Positions 45,956-55,502 are shown, counted from the stretch's first letter. The stretch: DNA of 64,000 nt from Flavobacterium sp. CYK-55 (GCF_018413465.1 NZ_JAHCDK010000001.1:124001-188000), one strand, 5' to 3'. Translations and numbers: made by a program. The notes: a model not told the origin generated them from the letters alone.

Positions 45956-46987
45956 CTAATTGAAGTCAAATCGCAAGCCGAGCGATACGTTGCGTTGATC
46001 AATGGCATTGTTGCGAAACAGCGGATTGAGGTCATATTTGGCGTACAAGCTGAGTTCTCTGTAGCCGATATAAGCGCTGGCGCCGTAAATGAAATCGTTG
46101 ACATTGAAATCGCCGCGAGTTCGGCTACGCACATCGTTGCCACTGGCATCTTCATAGCAAAGAATTTGTTTTGATTTGATGTTTCCACCCACATAGCCAC
46201 CCAAACCGACGCGCACGCTTTTGTGTGTTTGAAAAGTAGTTTTTCCGTCTTTGGTTTTCTGGCCTGAAAAATCAAATTCTAAATGAAACGGCGCTACCAA
46301 ATATACGTTTCTAAAACGCGAATCATCTAAATGTTGCGGGCTATTGACCAAATTGGTTTGGTTGCCAGACTCAACAAAATAGCGATTCTCAGTAGGGCGC
46401 AAATTGTTGTACATGAGCGACAAACCATATTTGGCGTGCAATAAATTGTTGTTTTTGAAGATGCGTGTGTTGTAGGTGATGCCCCATTCGTAAAAATGCG
46501 ATCCCCAGTATCTGAAGTCAGAATTAGCTACAGCGCCATTAGTAACCAAGTTATTGAGTCCGAAGGCAAAGACAAATTGCGAAGTGGTTCTGCGTTCATT
46601 ATAATCGTTTATTTTGTATTTTTTTGATTTTAATCGGATGACAAATGTCCGGGTTGAATCGCTTTCTTGGAGTTTGCCATCAACTTTTTCTTGAACTAAA
46701 TCTCGGAGTTCGTTTTGGGCTGAAGCTACGCGGTTTTCAATATTTTTGGCGCGCGTATCGGCCAATTGAATTTTCTTTTGATCGGCTTGTTCTTGGGTAA
46801 TTTGGCCTTTGGCGAGTTCTTCGTTGATGGCCTCGACCTCAACTTTTAGGGCTTCTTTTTCTTCTTTGGTGATGACTGAAATTTTGTTGGCAATGCTTTT
46901 TGCGCGTGATTCAAAAGTTTCTTGTGCAAAGATTAAGTTGATGCACAAAAGTAAGATTCCTGTAAGGTAAAAAGTAAAACTTCTCAT
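45956..46987 (-). CDS. outer-membrane beta-barrel protein with coiled-coil domain
   Basis: This 343-residue protein has a signal peptide ending FAQ, then a Lys/Glu-rich helical region (about 25-95) likely to form a coiled coil. The C-terminal half looks like an outer-membrane beta-barrel: it has alternating aromatic strands (YEWGITYNTRIF, LHAKYGLSLMYNN, ELSLYAKYDLNPLF) and ends VSLGLRFDFN. It follows an anti-sigma-like gene by 16 bp and is presumably a target of that regulon. I recognise no specific family. Confidence 0.75.
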   Translation of the reverse strand: MRSFTFYLTGILLLCINLIFAQETFESRAKSIANKISVITKEEKEALKVEVEAINEELAKGQITQEQADQKKIQLADTRAKNIENRVASAQNELRDLVQEKVDGKLQESDSTRTFVIRLKSKKYKINDYNERRTTSQFVFAFGLNNLVTNGAVANSDFRYWGSHFYEWGITYNTRIFKNNNLLHAKYGLSLMYNNLRPTENRYFVESGNQTNLVNSPQHLDDSRFRNVYLVAPFHLEFDFSGQKTKDGKTTFQTHKSVRVGLGGYVGGNIKSKQILCYEDASGNDVRSRTRGDFNVNDFIYGASAYIGYRELSLYAKYDLNPLFRNNAIDQRNVSLGLRFDFN

Positions 46988-47003
46988 GATGATTGATTTT
47001 TAA

Positions 47004-47726
47004 TTATTGATTGATGTTTGTTTCTTGATTTCGGTTGGCTAATGCCACTTTGACGTTTTGATAGTTTTTGTTGATGCCCTTGATGACTTTTTCACGAAAA
47101 GAAAGTTGGAGTTCACCATCAACTTTTGAGAGTAAATTAGAAGCATTGACTTTGATGGTCGAGGTTTGAATTTTAACTTCAACATTGGCCAACGCTAACT
47201 CTGGATGGACAGCATTTTTTTCGGGTAAAGTCTGATTAATTGATTCTGTTTTTTGATGATTGATTGATGACTCCTGAGCGATTGATTGTGTTTCTGCGGC
47301 TGATTTTTGTGGTATTGATTTTTCTTGAATAGATTTCGATTGGCGGTTTTGAGAACTATGATTCTGAGCTACCGATTGTTGTTTGTTTTGAAAAGACGGC
47401 TCAACAACCTCTATTTTTTGAGGCTCGAGAGAAGGTTGTGTTATAGAATCTGATGCGGGTTGAATCGGCAGTGTGCTTTGATCAACTACTTCATTTCTGG
47501 GTGCATCTACCGCTGGTGTTGGATTGCTGAGAAAAACATAAGCAATGGCTAAAAAACCAATCAAAGCGGCAGCGATGTACAGCCATTGATGATTAAATCC
47601 GGATTTCTTTTCTTCGGCAACCGTAAGCATGGCGTCTAAGCGATCCCAAGCGACCGGACTCGGTTGAATTTCGCGCGTCTGCATTTTTTCTTTCAGTTGC
47701 TTTTCTAATTTTTTATTTGGTTCCAT
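47004..47726 (-). CDS. membrane anti-sigma-like protein
   Basis: This 240-residue protein has a cytosolic N-terminal segment (about 1-45), one membrane helix (about 48-66) and a long Gln/Ser/Ile-rich periplasmic region with many SIPQ/SIAQ repeats. Its start overlaps the ECF sigma gene by 14 bp, the common arrangement for sigma/anti-sigma pairs. No zinc-finger anti-sigma motif is seen, so the role is inferred from topology and position. Confidence 0.72.
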   Translation of the reverse strand: MEPNKKLEKQLKEKMQTREIQPSPVAWDRLDAMLTVAEEKKSGFNHQWLYIAAALIGFLAIAYVFLSNPTPAVDAPRNEVVDQSTLPIQPASDSITQPSLEPQKIEVVEPSFQNKQQSVAQNHSSQNRQSKSIQEKSIPQKSAAETQSIAQESSINHQKTESINQTLPEKNAVHPELALANVEVKIQTSTIKVNASNLLSKVDGELQLSFREKVIKGINKNYQNVKVALANRNQETNINQ

Positions 47727-48273
47727 TTTGATTGGATTTTAATTGGTGGATGTTTTCCTGAAGTATTCTTCGGGCATGCGACAATTGTGATTTTGAGGTG
47801 CCTTCGCTGATGTTGAGCATGGTGGCAATTTCATGGTGTTTGTAACCTTCAATGGCGTATAAATTGAAAATCATTTTATATCCGTCGGGCAAAGCATCAA
47901 TTAAAAACTGAAGTTCGTCAACGGTGAATTGGCTGTCGATTTCATTAAAAGTTTCTTCGTGATAAGATTCATCATCCATAAAACTAACTTTTTTGTGAGC
48001 TCGGATAAACGAAATACATTCGTGAATCATAATTCGGCGAATCCATCCTTCAAAACTGCCTTTGTGTTCAAAATTTTTGAGGTTGGTAAAAACCTTCATA
48101 AAAGCAGTAATCAGAACATCTTCGGCCAAATGCACATCTTTAATGTATTGACGACAAACGCCCAACATTTTAGCAGCATACTTGTTGTAAATCAAGTGCT
48201 GTGCCTGACGGTTGTTGTCAATGGCCAGTGCAATGGTTTGCTTTTCTTGCTGATGTAAATCAATTACTTTCAA
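47713..48273 (-). CDS. ECF-type RNA polymerase sigma factor
   Basis: This 186-residue sigma-70-family protein has region 2 (about 25-95, with HLAEDVLITAFMKVFTNL and FEGWIRRIMIHECI) and region 4 (about 130-180, LPDGYKMIFNLYAIEGYKHHEIA, then ISEGTSKSQLSHAR). No region 3 is present, as in ECF factors. It is the first gene of a three-gene unit with an anti-sigma-like membrane protein and an outer-membrane protein. An envelope-stress role is inference. Confidence 0.92.
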   Translation of the reverse strand: MKVIDLHQQEKQTIALAIDNNRQAQHLIYNKYAAKMLGVCRQYIKDVHLAEDVLITAFMKVFTNLKNFEHKGSFEGWIRRIMIHECISFIRAHKKVSFMDDESYHEETFNEIDSQFTVDELQFLIDALPDGYKMIFNLYAIEGYKHHEIATMLNISEGTSKSQLSHARRILQENIHQLKSNQNGTK

Positions 48274-48413
48274 AACCTGTTTTTAGCATGTGTTTCTATA
48301 AGCATAGACGCGCTTAGGTGAAAAAGGGTTGCATGAAGTGAAAAAAAAGAAGCTAAAAAAATGAAAATATTTTTTAACTATCTGATTTTTAAATGTTTTT
48401 GAATTTAAAAAAA

Positions 48414-49391
48414 TTAAATTTTTCTTTCAATAACATAGTTGACCATGAGGATCAAAGCTTTTTTATAGTCAGAATCGGGATATTTTTCTAACAAAGCGAG
48501 TGCTTGCAGCTGAAAATCGAGCATTTTTTGTTCGGCATAAGCCAATCCGTTTTTGTTTTTGACCAATGCAATCACTTCTTTGATGCGCTTTTTGTCTTTG
48601 TTGTGGTTTTTGATTGAATTAATCAACCAAGATTTCTCATCTTTTGAACAGTTGTTGAGCGTATAAATCAAGGGCAAAGTCATTTTTTGCTCTTTGATGT
48701 CAATGCCGGTGGGCTTTCCGATGGCATCGTCAGTATAATCAAACAAATCGTCTTTGATTTGAAAAGCCATTCCGATGAGTTCGCCAAAATGACGCATGTT
48801 TTCAACTTCATCATCGTTATCAACTACTGAACGGGCGCCTAAAGCACAACACGAAGCAATTAAAGTAGCTGTTTTTTTTCGGATGATATCGTAATAAACT
48901 GATTCAACAATGTCTAATCTGCGGGCTTTTTCTATTTGGAGCAATTCACCTTCACTCATTTCGCGCACAGCGACTGATATAATGCGCAGCAAATCAAAAT
49001 CACCATGATCAATAGAAAGCAACAAACCTTTTGAAAGCAAATAATCGCCCACCAAAACCGCAATTTTGTTTTTCCAAAGCGCATTGATCGAGAAAAATCC
49101 GCGACGGCGATTGCTGTCATCTACCACATCATCATGAACCAAAGTTGCTGTGTGAATCAGCTCGATGACCGAAGCTCCGCGATAAGTGCGTTCGTTTACG
49201 GTTCCGCCACTAAGCATTTTGGCCGTGAGAAACACAAACATCGGGCGCATTTGTTTGCCCTTTCGGTTAACAATATAATAAGTAATACGATTGAGCAATG
49301 CCACCTGAGAGCTCATCGATTCATAGAACTTCTTCTCGAAAAGTTCCATTTCGGACTGAATGGGCTGCTTTATTTGTGCGGTAATATTCAT
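48414..49391 (-). CDS. trans-polyprenyl diphosphate synthase
   Basis: This 325-residue all-helical enzyme extends isoprenoid chains, probably for menaquinone. The first aspartate-rich motif DDVVDD (in LVHDDVVDDSNRRRG) and the second in KDDLFDYTDD are present. GKQMRPMF supplies the diphosphate-binding Arg/Lys. The start MNITAQIKQP is supported by the -7 box just upstream. Chain length cannot be read from sequence. Annotation as octaprenyl synthase (ispB-like) would be a reasonable default. Confidence 0.92.
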   Translation of the reverse strand: MNITAQIKQPIQSEMELFEKKFYESMSSQVALLNRITYYIVNRKGKQMRPMFVFLTAKMLSGGTVNERTYRGASVIELIHTATLVHDDVVDDSNRRRGFFSINALWKNKIAVLVGDYLLSKGLLLSIDHGDFDLLRIISVAVREMSEGELLQIEKARRLDIVESVYYDIIRKKTATLIASCCALGARSVVDNDDEVENMRHFGELIGMAFQIKDDLFDYTDDAIGKPTGIDIKEQKMTLPLIYTLNNCSKDEKSWLINSIKNHNKDKKRIKEVIALVKNKNGLAYAEQKMLDFQLQALALLEKYPDSDYKKALILMVNYVIERKI

Positions 49392-49400
49392 ACAGAAGCC

Positions 49401-49408
49401 CAAAGATA
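49401..49408 (-). promoter_or_regulatory. -7 box of the polyprenyl synthase gene
   Basis: TATCTTTG on the reverse strand matches TAnnTTTG and ends 9 bp before the ATG, implying a leader of only a few nucleotides. Confidence 0.6.
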
Positions 49409-49452
49409 CTTATAAAAGTAATTGAGGCGCAATGCAATATTTTATATTTTTT

Positions 49453-49460
49453 TACATTTG
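49453..49460 (+). promoter_or_regulatory. -7 box of the lipoprotein gene
   Basis: TACATTTG matches TAnnTTTG, 56 bp before the start codon. Confidence 0.6.
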
Positions 49461-49516
49461 AATTAAACTCTTTTAAAAGTGTTCAGTCAAAAGGCAAACT
49501 TAAAAACGACGAGATT

Positions 49517-50410
49517 ATGAAAACAAGATTTTTAATGATGGGAGCTGTGCTAACATTGATGGTTACAGCTTGTAGTAAAGACGATTCTAAGAGCAGTGCA
49601 TCAGCTGCTGACTTTAGTGCAGATGAAGCCAAACTCAATTCAAAAATGGATATCGCCAATGATGATGTTTCTGATATTGTTGAAGCCCAATTTGATGCAA
49701 CACAAAGTAGTGCTGCAGGGCGAAGTGCAGAATCATCAGCTCTAACATCAAACTTACCTTCTTGTGCAACAGTAACGCGGATTCCCGCATTTGGAGAAAC
49801 AATTACTCCCGGAACTCAAGTGACGAAAACCATTGATTTTGGAACTACTGGTTGCACAATGAACAACGGAAATATCCTTAAAGGCAAAATCATCATCACT
49901 TTTACCTACCAACCGGGCGCAAATCCACAAACCATCAATTATCAATTTGATAATTTCTACCACAACGCTGTAAAATTTACCGGAAATAAAACTTTTACCA
50001 GAACCATGACAGATGCTACAGCAACATCGCCAAGTCATCCGGTGGTAGTAATGAATATGGATTTAGATGCGACTTTTCCTGATGGACGTGTGATTCACCG
50101 AACCGGAACCAGAACCAGAGAAATTATTGAAGGTTATGGAAACGGTGATTTGAGTGATAATGTATATTCTGTAACCGGAAATTGGACCAACACATTTCCA
50201 AATGCAAGTGTAAAAACCAGTACGATTACAACTCCACTCATAGTAAAAATGAGTTGTATCCAACAAAACAAACCACTTATTGTTCAAGGTGTAATTACTT
50301 TTCAGAGAAATACAAGAACAGCCACACTTGATTATGGCGATGGAGAGTGCGATAACATTGCAACGTACACAGTCAATGGAAATTCATACACTATTATAAT
50401 TGGCAACTAA
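49517..50410 (+). CDS. hypothetical lipoprotein
   Basis: This 297-residue protein has a lipoprotein signal (lipobox VTAC, cysteine at residue 19) and a Lys/Asp/Ser-rich linker. The mature part is mostly beta-like, with repeated Thr-rich strands (TPGTQVTKTIDFGTTGCTMNN, GKIIITFTYQPG). Four or more cysteines (GCTM, MSCIQ, GECDN) could pair. It is monocistronic with a strong terminator. Function is unknown. Confidence 0.68.
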   Translation: MKTRFLMMGAVLTLMVTACSKDDSKSSASAADFSADEAKLNSKMDIANDDVSDIVEAQFDATQSSAAGRSAESSALTSNLPSCATVTRIPAFGETITPGTQVTKTIDFGTTGCTMNNGNILKGKIIITFTYQPGANPQTINYQFDNFYHNAVKFTGNKTFTRTMTDATATSPSHPVVVMNMDLDATFPDGRVIHRTGTRTREIIEGYGNGDLSDNVYSVTGNWTNTFPNASVKTSTITTPLIVKMSCIQQNKPLIVQGVITFQRNTRTATLDYGDGECDNIATYTVNGNSYTIIIGN

Positions 50411-50429
50411 TCTTGCTAGAAATAAAAAC

Positions 50430-50462
50430 AAAAAACGCTCTCAAAATCGGGAGCGTTTTTTT
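50430..50462. terminator. bidirectional terminator (lipoprotein / rlmN)
   Basis: AAAAACGCTC and GAGCGTTTTT pair, with inner TC/GG around a short loop. The T-run on the right overlaps the rlmN stop codon, so the element serves both convergent genes. Confidence 0.85.
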
Positions 50463-51504
50463 ATGCTTCTTTATTGGCCAACTGACCGCATGCGGCATCG
50501 ATGTCTTTACCTCGACTGCGCCGTACTTTGGCCACAATATCATTAGACTCTAAAGCGCGAATGTATGCATTGATCGTTTTTTCATCAGCTTGTTGAAACA
50601 TTCCATCATCAATAGGGTTGTATTCAATTAGATTAACTTTACAAGGCACATATTTGCAAAATTTGACCAAAGCCTCGATGGATTTTGCATCGTCATTAAT
50701 ACCTTTCCAAACCACATATTCATAAGTCACACGACTTTTGGTTTTTTGATACCAATATTCAAGAGCTTTACGCAAATCAGTCAGCGGAAAATTCTTGGTA
50801 AATGGCATAATCTCGTTTCGGATTTCTTCTACCGCCGAATGTAATGATACCGCCAATTTGAATTTTACTCCATCGTCGGCCATCTTTTTAATCATCTTTG
50901 AAATTCCTGAGGTTGACACCGTAATGCGTTTGGGTGACATGCCCAAACCTTCCTCAGAAGTAATCATTTCAATCGCGCTCAAAACGTTATTATAGTTCAT
51001 CAGCGGTTCGCCCATACCCATAAAAACAATATTTGAAAGCGGCCTACCGTGATAAAATCTGCTTTCTTTGTCAATTGAAACCACTTGATCGTAAATTTCG
51101 TCCGGGTTCAGATTGCGCATGCGTTTGAGTCGAGCTGTGGCGCAAAAGTTGCAATCCAAACTACAACCCACTTGACTAGATACACAAGCGGTAGTGCGGG
51201 TTTCGGTTGGAATCAAAACTGATTCAACGATTAAACCATCATGCAATCGCAAAGCATTTTTAACCGTGCCGTCTTCACTGCGCTGCATTTGATCCACGTG
51301 AATATGGTTGATGACAAAATTATCTTCGAGCATTTGACGTGTGTTTTTTGACAAATTGGTCATGTCGTCAAAACGGTGCGCGCCTTTGCTCCAGAGCCAT
51401 TCATAGACTTGGTTTCCGCGAAAAGACTGATCGCCTTGAGCGGTAAAAAAATCGCGCAGTTGCTGTTTTGACAAAGCGCGGATATCTTTTTTATCGATTT
51501 GCAT
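50461..51504 (-). CDS. rlmN: 23S rRNA/tRNA (adenine-C2)-methyltransferase
   Basis: This 347-residue radical-SAM enzyme methylates A2503 of 23S rRNA and A37 of some tRNAs. The cluster motif CSLDCNFCATA (about 114-124), GMGEPLMNYNNVL and the conserved late cysteine in AACGQL are present. A -7 box overlaps the region a few bases upstream of the ATG, so the transcript would be almost leaderless. It is divergent from the O-methyltransferase gene. Confidence 0.96.
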   Translation of the reverse strand: MQIDKKDIRALSKQQLRDFFTAQGDQSFRGNQVYEWLWSKGAHRFDDMTNLSKNTRQMLEDNFVINHIHVDQMQRSEDGTVKNALRLHDGLIVESVLIPTETRTTACVSSQVGCSLDCNFCATARLKRMRNLNPDEIYDQVVSIDKESRFYHGRPLSNIVFMGMGEPLMNYNNVLSAIEMITSEEGLGMSPKRITVSTSGISKMIKKMADDGVKFKLAVSLHSAVEEIRNEIMPFTKNFPLTDLRKALEYWYQKTKSRVTYEYVVWKGINDDAKSIEALVKFCKYVPCKVNLIEYNPIDDGMFQQADEKTINAYIRALESNDIVAKVRRSRGKDIDAACGQLANKEA

Positions 51505-51508
51505 GCGG

Positions 51509-51516
51509 CAAATTTA
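51509..51516 (-). promoter_or_regulatory. -7 box of rlmN
   Basis: TAAATTTG on the reverse strand matches TAnnTTTG and ends four bases before the ATG. Confidence 0.55.
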
Positions 51517-51531
51517 ATTGAATTTACCCGA

Positions 51532-51560
51532 TTTGACTCTGAGATAATTTGATAACTTTG
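51532..51560 (+). promoter_or_regulatory. O-methyltransferase promoter (TTTG-N17-TAACTTTG)
   Basis: TTTG at 51532-51535 and TAACTTTG at 51553-51560 are 17 bp apart, an exact -33/-7 pair. The ATG is 15 bp downstream of the -7 box. Confidence 0.78.
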
Positions 51561-51575
51561 AGAAAATATTCAGCC

Positions 51576-52217
51576 ATGCACTTCCTATCAGAAGAACTCG
51601 AAGATTACGTTGAAAGACATTCTGAAAACGAACCCGAATTATTAGCGGCGCTCAACCGCGAAACCCACTTAAAAATTTTAAGCCCACGCATGCTCAGCGG
51701 TCATTTTCAAGGTCGCGTTTTGAGTATGTTGTCTAAACTCATTCGCCCGAAAAACATTCTTGAAATTGGCACCTATACTGGTTACTCAGCTTTGTGTTTG
51801 TGCGAAGGAATGACAGCAGACGGCGTTTTACACACCATTGATATCAAAGATGAACTCGTGGGTTTTCAGCGCAAATATTTTGACCAATCGCCTTGGGGCA
51901 AACAAATTGTGCAGCATTTGGGGCCAGCCACCGAAATCATTCCAAACCTGACCGATACATTTGATTTGGTTTTTATTGATGCCGACAAAGAGAATTATCA
52001 AAATTATTACGAATTGATTTTGCCCAAAATGAATCAAGGCGGTGTGATTTTATCAGACAATGTACTCTGGAGCGGTAAAGTTTTAGAACCCCTCAAAGAC
52101 AACGACCGAAGCACTAAAGCGCTGATGGCCTATAATGAACACCTCAAAAATGATCCGCGGGTTGAAACCGTTTTGCTGCCGATTCGCGACGGACTTACGG
52201 TGAGTCGTGTGCTTTAA
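51576..52217 (+). CDS. class I SAM-dependent O-methyltransferase
   Basis: This protein of 213 residues is of the caffeoyl-CoA/catechol O-methyltransferase type. The SAM motif EIGTYTGYSALCLCEGM (about 64-80), DLVFIDADKENYQNYYELI and LSDNVLWSGKV, the metal-binding region, are clear. The frame extends nine codons upstream, but that start lies before the -7 box. Its stop overlaps the PAP2 stop by 4 bp. Natural substrate is unknown. Confidence 0.92.
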   Translation: MHFLSEELEDYVERHSENEPELLAALNRETHLKILSPRMLSGHFQGRVLSMLSKLIRPKNILEIGTYTGYSALCLCEGMTADGVLHTIDIKDELVGFQRKYFDQSPWGKQIVQHLGPATEIIPNLTDTFDLVFIDADKENYQNYYELILPKMNQGGVILSDNVLWSGKVLEPLKDNDRSTKALMAYNEHLKNDPRVETVLLPIRDGLTVSRVL

Positions 52218-52768
52218 GCTTGAAAGTATTTTTTGAAATAGTGTTTTGAGAGCAAACCTCCGAAAACGCCCCCAAATAAATATCCGAACAAAATATCTCC
52301 CGGAAAATGAACCCCGAGATAGATGCGGCTGTACGCAAAAATGAGCGGAAATAAGAAAATCAAAAATCCCAATTTGTAGTATCGCTTGAGCAAGCCATAC
52401 ACAAAAACCATCGAAGCCATAGAATTGGCCGCATGCGCTGAAAAGAAACTAAACGTTACGCTGGGTTTCACTACGCGAATCAAATCTTTTATTTCAGGAT
52501 CGTTGCAAGGTCTGAGTCGCTCAAAAGTAACTTTGAATAAATTAGCCGATTGGTCACATAAAAACATGAGAATCGCAATATATACCATGCCGATTCCGAG
52601 GTTGCGCCAGCCGATTTTTTTTTGCAACAAATAAAACAACAACAAGAAAAAAGGAATCCAAGTCCATTGCTTGGTAATCATGAGCCAGAAACCATCGTAT
52701 TTTTCTGAGCCCAATGAATTAAGCAATACAAAAGCTTTTTTATCGAGCGCAATGATTTTTTCCAACAT
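52214..52768 (-). CDS. PAP2-family membrane phosphatase
   Basis: This 184-residue protein has about five membrane helices and the PAP2 active-site pattern. The first motif is KVTFERLRP. The second is FFSAHAAN, where many relatives have PSGH. The third is SRIYLGVHFPGD. Substrates of such enzymes include undecaprenyl pyrophosphate and phosphatidate. Its ATG overlaps the stop of tatA by one base (TAATG), so the two are coupled. Confidence 0.9.
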   Translation of the reverse strand: MLEKIIALDKKAFVLLNSLGSEKYDGFWLMITKQWTWIPFFLLLFYLLQKKIGWRNLGIGMVYIAILMFLCDQSANLFKVTFERLRPCNDPEIKDLIRVVKPSVTFSFFSAHAANSMASMVFVYGLLKRYYKLGFLIFLFPLIFAYSRIYLGVHFPGDILFGYLFGGVFGGLLSKHYFKKYFQA

Positions 52769-53115
52769 TATCTTTGACGTTTTATCGGGCCTTCTGGGAT
52801 ATCTTCGAGGCTCTGGGCCACTTCATTTTGGGTTTGTGCAGTTTCGGTCAACATTTGGGTTTTGGCTTTGTTGACTTCGGTTTCAATATCTTGGGTAAGT
52901 CCGGTAAAATTTCCGTGCAATTCTTCAAAAGTTTTGTCTAATCCGTTGGCTTGAGCTCCTTTCTGGATTTCACTTTTGATATCGTTGGTGGCATTTTTGA
53001 GTTGCGCCATAATCTTCCCCAAATTACGGGCGATTTCAGGAATTTTATCCGTTCCGAACAACATCAGAGCTACAAACATGATGAAAATTAATTCACCGCC
53101 TCCAATACCAAACAT
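52768..53115 (-). CDS. tatA: twin-arginine translocase subunit TatA/TatB
   Basis: This protein of 115 residues has an N-terminal membrane helix beginning at the start (MFGIGGGELIFIMFVALMLF). The family hinge GTDKIPEIAR, an amphipathic helix and a charged C-terminal tail follow. It forms the pore-like component of Tat export of folded proteins. The length and tail resemble the TatA/B proteins of Flavobacteriia. tatC is not in the window. A -7 box lies 17 bp upstream. Confidence 0.9.
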   Translation of the reverse strand: MFGIGGGELIFIMFVALMLFGTDKIPEIARNLGKIMAQLKNATNDIKSEIQKGAQANGLDKTFEELHGNFTGLTQDIETEVNKAKTQMLTETAQTQNEVAQSLEDIPEGPIKRQR

Positions 53116-53132
53116 AATCAATTATTTTGTGG

Positions 53133-53140
53133 CAAATGTA
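53133..53140 (-). promoter_or_regulatory. -7 box of the tatA-PAP2 unit
   Basis: TACATTTG on the reverse strand matches TAnnTTTG, 17 bp upstream of the chosen ATG. Confidence 0.6.
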
Positions 53141-53185
53141 CAAACTTAAGTGTTTGCTACACGACTTGGGTTGACTAATTAAATG

Positions 53186-55429
53186 TTAATCAAATTTTGA
53201 TTTGACTTCTTGTTTGGGCCAAACGTTGTTGGTTACATCAATATCAGCGGTTTCTTCTTTAGGATCAACCTGAATTTTTGAAATAGCTTTTTTACTAGCA
53301 AACACGCGGCTCACTTCGGCATCATTCATACGCCAAATTTGCGCCGGGAATTTGTAATCCTCAGTGGTTCCATCGTCAAACGTTAGCTGAACAATAATGG
53401 GCATCACCAAACCTCCGGGCTTGTCAAAAGTCACTTGATAGAAATATTTCGGAGCATCGAGCTTTGCCTGTTCTTCAGCCGTAAACTTGGTTTTGACAAA
53501 TTCATCCAAAGAAGTAATGCTGGCAATATTGAGTGGTTTTTTCATCTCAGGTTTAAAATCAGGGCTCGCATCAGCAATCATATACACAAGCGGGCCGCTG
53601 GCTTTGAGACGGTTGCGACGCGTAACTTCAGGCGCTTTGAAATCTTTAGGCGGATCATTGCTCACAAAATATTGCTGAACTTGTTTAATGCCAATGTCAG
53701 TATAATCAGTAGTGAAAAACCATCCTCTAAAAAACCAATCCAAATCAACACCTGAAGCGTCTTCCATCGTTCTGAAAAAATCATCCGGAGTTGGATGTTT
53801 GAACTTCCAGCGCGATGAATAAGTTCTAAAAGCATAATCAAACAAATCGTGTCCCATAATGGTTTCACGCAAAATGTTGAGACCGGCAGCCGGTTTTCCG
53901 TAGGCGTTGTTGCCAAATTGTTTGATGCTTTCTGAGTTGGTCATGATGGGCTCTAATTTCGATTGATCACCGCTCATATACGGAACAATTTTCTTGGCCG
54001 GACCGCGATCAGCCGGAAAGTTCGGATCAAATGACTGCTCAGCTAAATATTCCATAAAGGTATTGAGCCCTTCGTCCATCCAAGTCCATTGACGCTCATC
54101 TGAATTGACAATCATCGGAAAAAAGTTATGCCCGACCTCATGAATAATCACGCCCAACATGCCGTATTTGACGCGATCTGAATAAGTTCCATCGGCTTGT
54201 GGTCGCCCGAAATTCCAGCAAATCATCGGGTATTCCATGCCTTGATCTTGCGCATTCACTGAAACCGCTTTCGGATACGGAAAATCAAAAGTATATTTTG
54301 AATAGCTTTTTAAAGTATGCGCCACCGCTCGTGTTGAATAGTTTTCCCAGAGCGGATTGCCTTCTTTGGGATATACTGAAACGGCCATGATTTTCTTACC
54401 GCCAATTTCAACGGCCATGGCATCAAGGATAAATTTTCGCGAGGTTGAAATACCAAAATCACGCACGTTTTCGGCCTTGAATTTCCAGGTTTTCTTTTGG
54501 GTTGAAAAACCTTTCTCGGCAGCCATGGCTTCGGCTTGAGTTACCACAACCACTGGTTTTTCAAACGAGTTTTCGGCCTCAGTATAACGTTTGAGTTGTT
54601 CTGGTGTATAAACCTCAGCGCGGTTTTGTAAAACGCCGGTGGCTTCCATGATGTGATCGGCCGGAACGGTGATGTTGACTTCGTAATTTCCGAAAGTCAA
54701 AGCAAATTCTCCGCTGCCCCAGAATTGCTGATTCTGCCATCCTTCCACATCATTATAAACCGCCATGCGCGGATAAAACTGCGCCAAAACATAAAGGTTA
54801 TTTCCGTCGGCAAAATGCTCATAACCAGAGCGTCCACCATCAATCATATAATTATTGATGTTGTAATTCCACTTGATGTTCAAAACGATTTTTTCGCCAT
54901 GCGCCAATGGTTTTTGCAAGTTAATGCGCATCATGGTGTGATTGATGGTATAGGACATCGGATTGCCTTTGGCGTCTTTGACATAGTCGATTCTGAAACC
55001 ACCGTCAAATTTTTCTTCCAAGTATTTTCTTGAAAAACCAGCTACGCTGATCGACGGATCCATTTTAGAACTTTCAACCAAAGGCGTTTGCGAGCTGCGT
55101 GCCGCAATGTTTTGATCTAATTGCAACCATAAATAATCCAATGATTCCTTAGCATTGTTGGTATAAGTAATGGTTTCGGTTCCGAATAAACGAGCGTTTT
55201 TATCGTCGAGTTCAACATCTATTTTATAATCGGCTTGTTGCTGATAATACTCCGGCCCCGGAGCGCCGGAAGCCGTTCTGTAGCTATTCGGCGTGGCCAA
55301 CAAATCATACATCTGACGGAATTTATTTTCGTCAACATGCCCCTTTTCTTTGACTTTTGGAGTTTCTTGAGCCTTGATCGGAGCCGATATGATTGATAGC
55401 AAAAAGACAATCAAAAGATGTTTTTTCAT
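53186..55429 (-). CDS. secreted M1-family metallopeptidase
   Basis: This 747-residue protein has a signal peptide ending IKAQ. The M1 zinc motif is HEVGHNFFP, with the third ligand glutamate in WMDEGLNTFMEY 19 residues further. The substrate-site motif DQGMEYPMICW replaces the usual GAMEN. The N-terminal region forms the beta-saddle domain. An exported aminopeptidase-like enzyme is expected. It follows a gene cluster of DUF6702-like and carboxypeptidase-regulatory-like proteins on the same strand, after a 73-bp gap. Confidence 0.9.
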   Translation of the reverse strand: MKKHLLIVFLLSIISAPIKAQETPKVKEKGHVDENKFRQMYDLLATPNSYRTASGAPGPEYYQQQADYKIDVELDDKNARLFGTETITYTNNAKESLDYLWLQLDQNIAARSSQTPLVESSKMDPSISVAGFSRKYLEEKFDGGFRIDYVKDAKGNPMSYTINHTMMRINLQKPLAHGEKIVLNIKWNYNINNYMIDGGRSGYEHFADGNNLYVLAQFYPRMAVYNDVEGWQNQQFWGSGEFALTFGNYEVNITVPADHIMEATGVLQNRAEVYTPEQLKRYTEAENSFEKPVVVVTQAEAMAAEKGFSTQKKTWKFKAENVRDFGISTSRKFILDAMAVEIGGKKIMAVSVYPKEGNPLWENYSTRAVAHTLKSYSKYTFDFPYPKAVSVNAQDQGMEYPMICWNFGRPQADGTYSDRVKYGMLGVIIHEVGHNFFPMIVNSDERQWTWMDEGLNTFMEYLAEQSFDPNFPADRGPAKKIVPYMSGDQSKLEPIMTNSESIKQFGNNAYGKPAAGLNILRETIMGHDLFDYAFRTYSSRWKFKHPTPDDFFRTMEDASGVDLDWFFRGWFFTTDYTDIGIKQVQQYFVSNDPPKDFKAPEVTRRNRLKASGPLVYMIADASPDFKPEMKKPLNIASITSLDEFVKTKFTAEEQAKLDAPKYFYQVTFDKPGGLVMPIIVQLTFDDGTTEDYKFPAQIWRMNDAEVSRVFASKKAISKIQVDPKEETADIDVTNNVWPKQEVKSKFD

Positions 55430-55502
55430 AGAATTTGTTTTAAGTATGCTAATTACAACCAGATAAAAGTAGTTGTTTTTTAAAAATTGTTACCGGTCAA
55501 TT

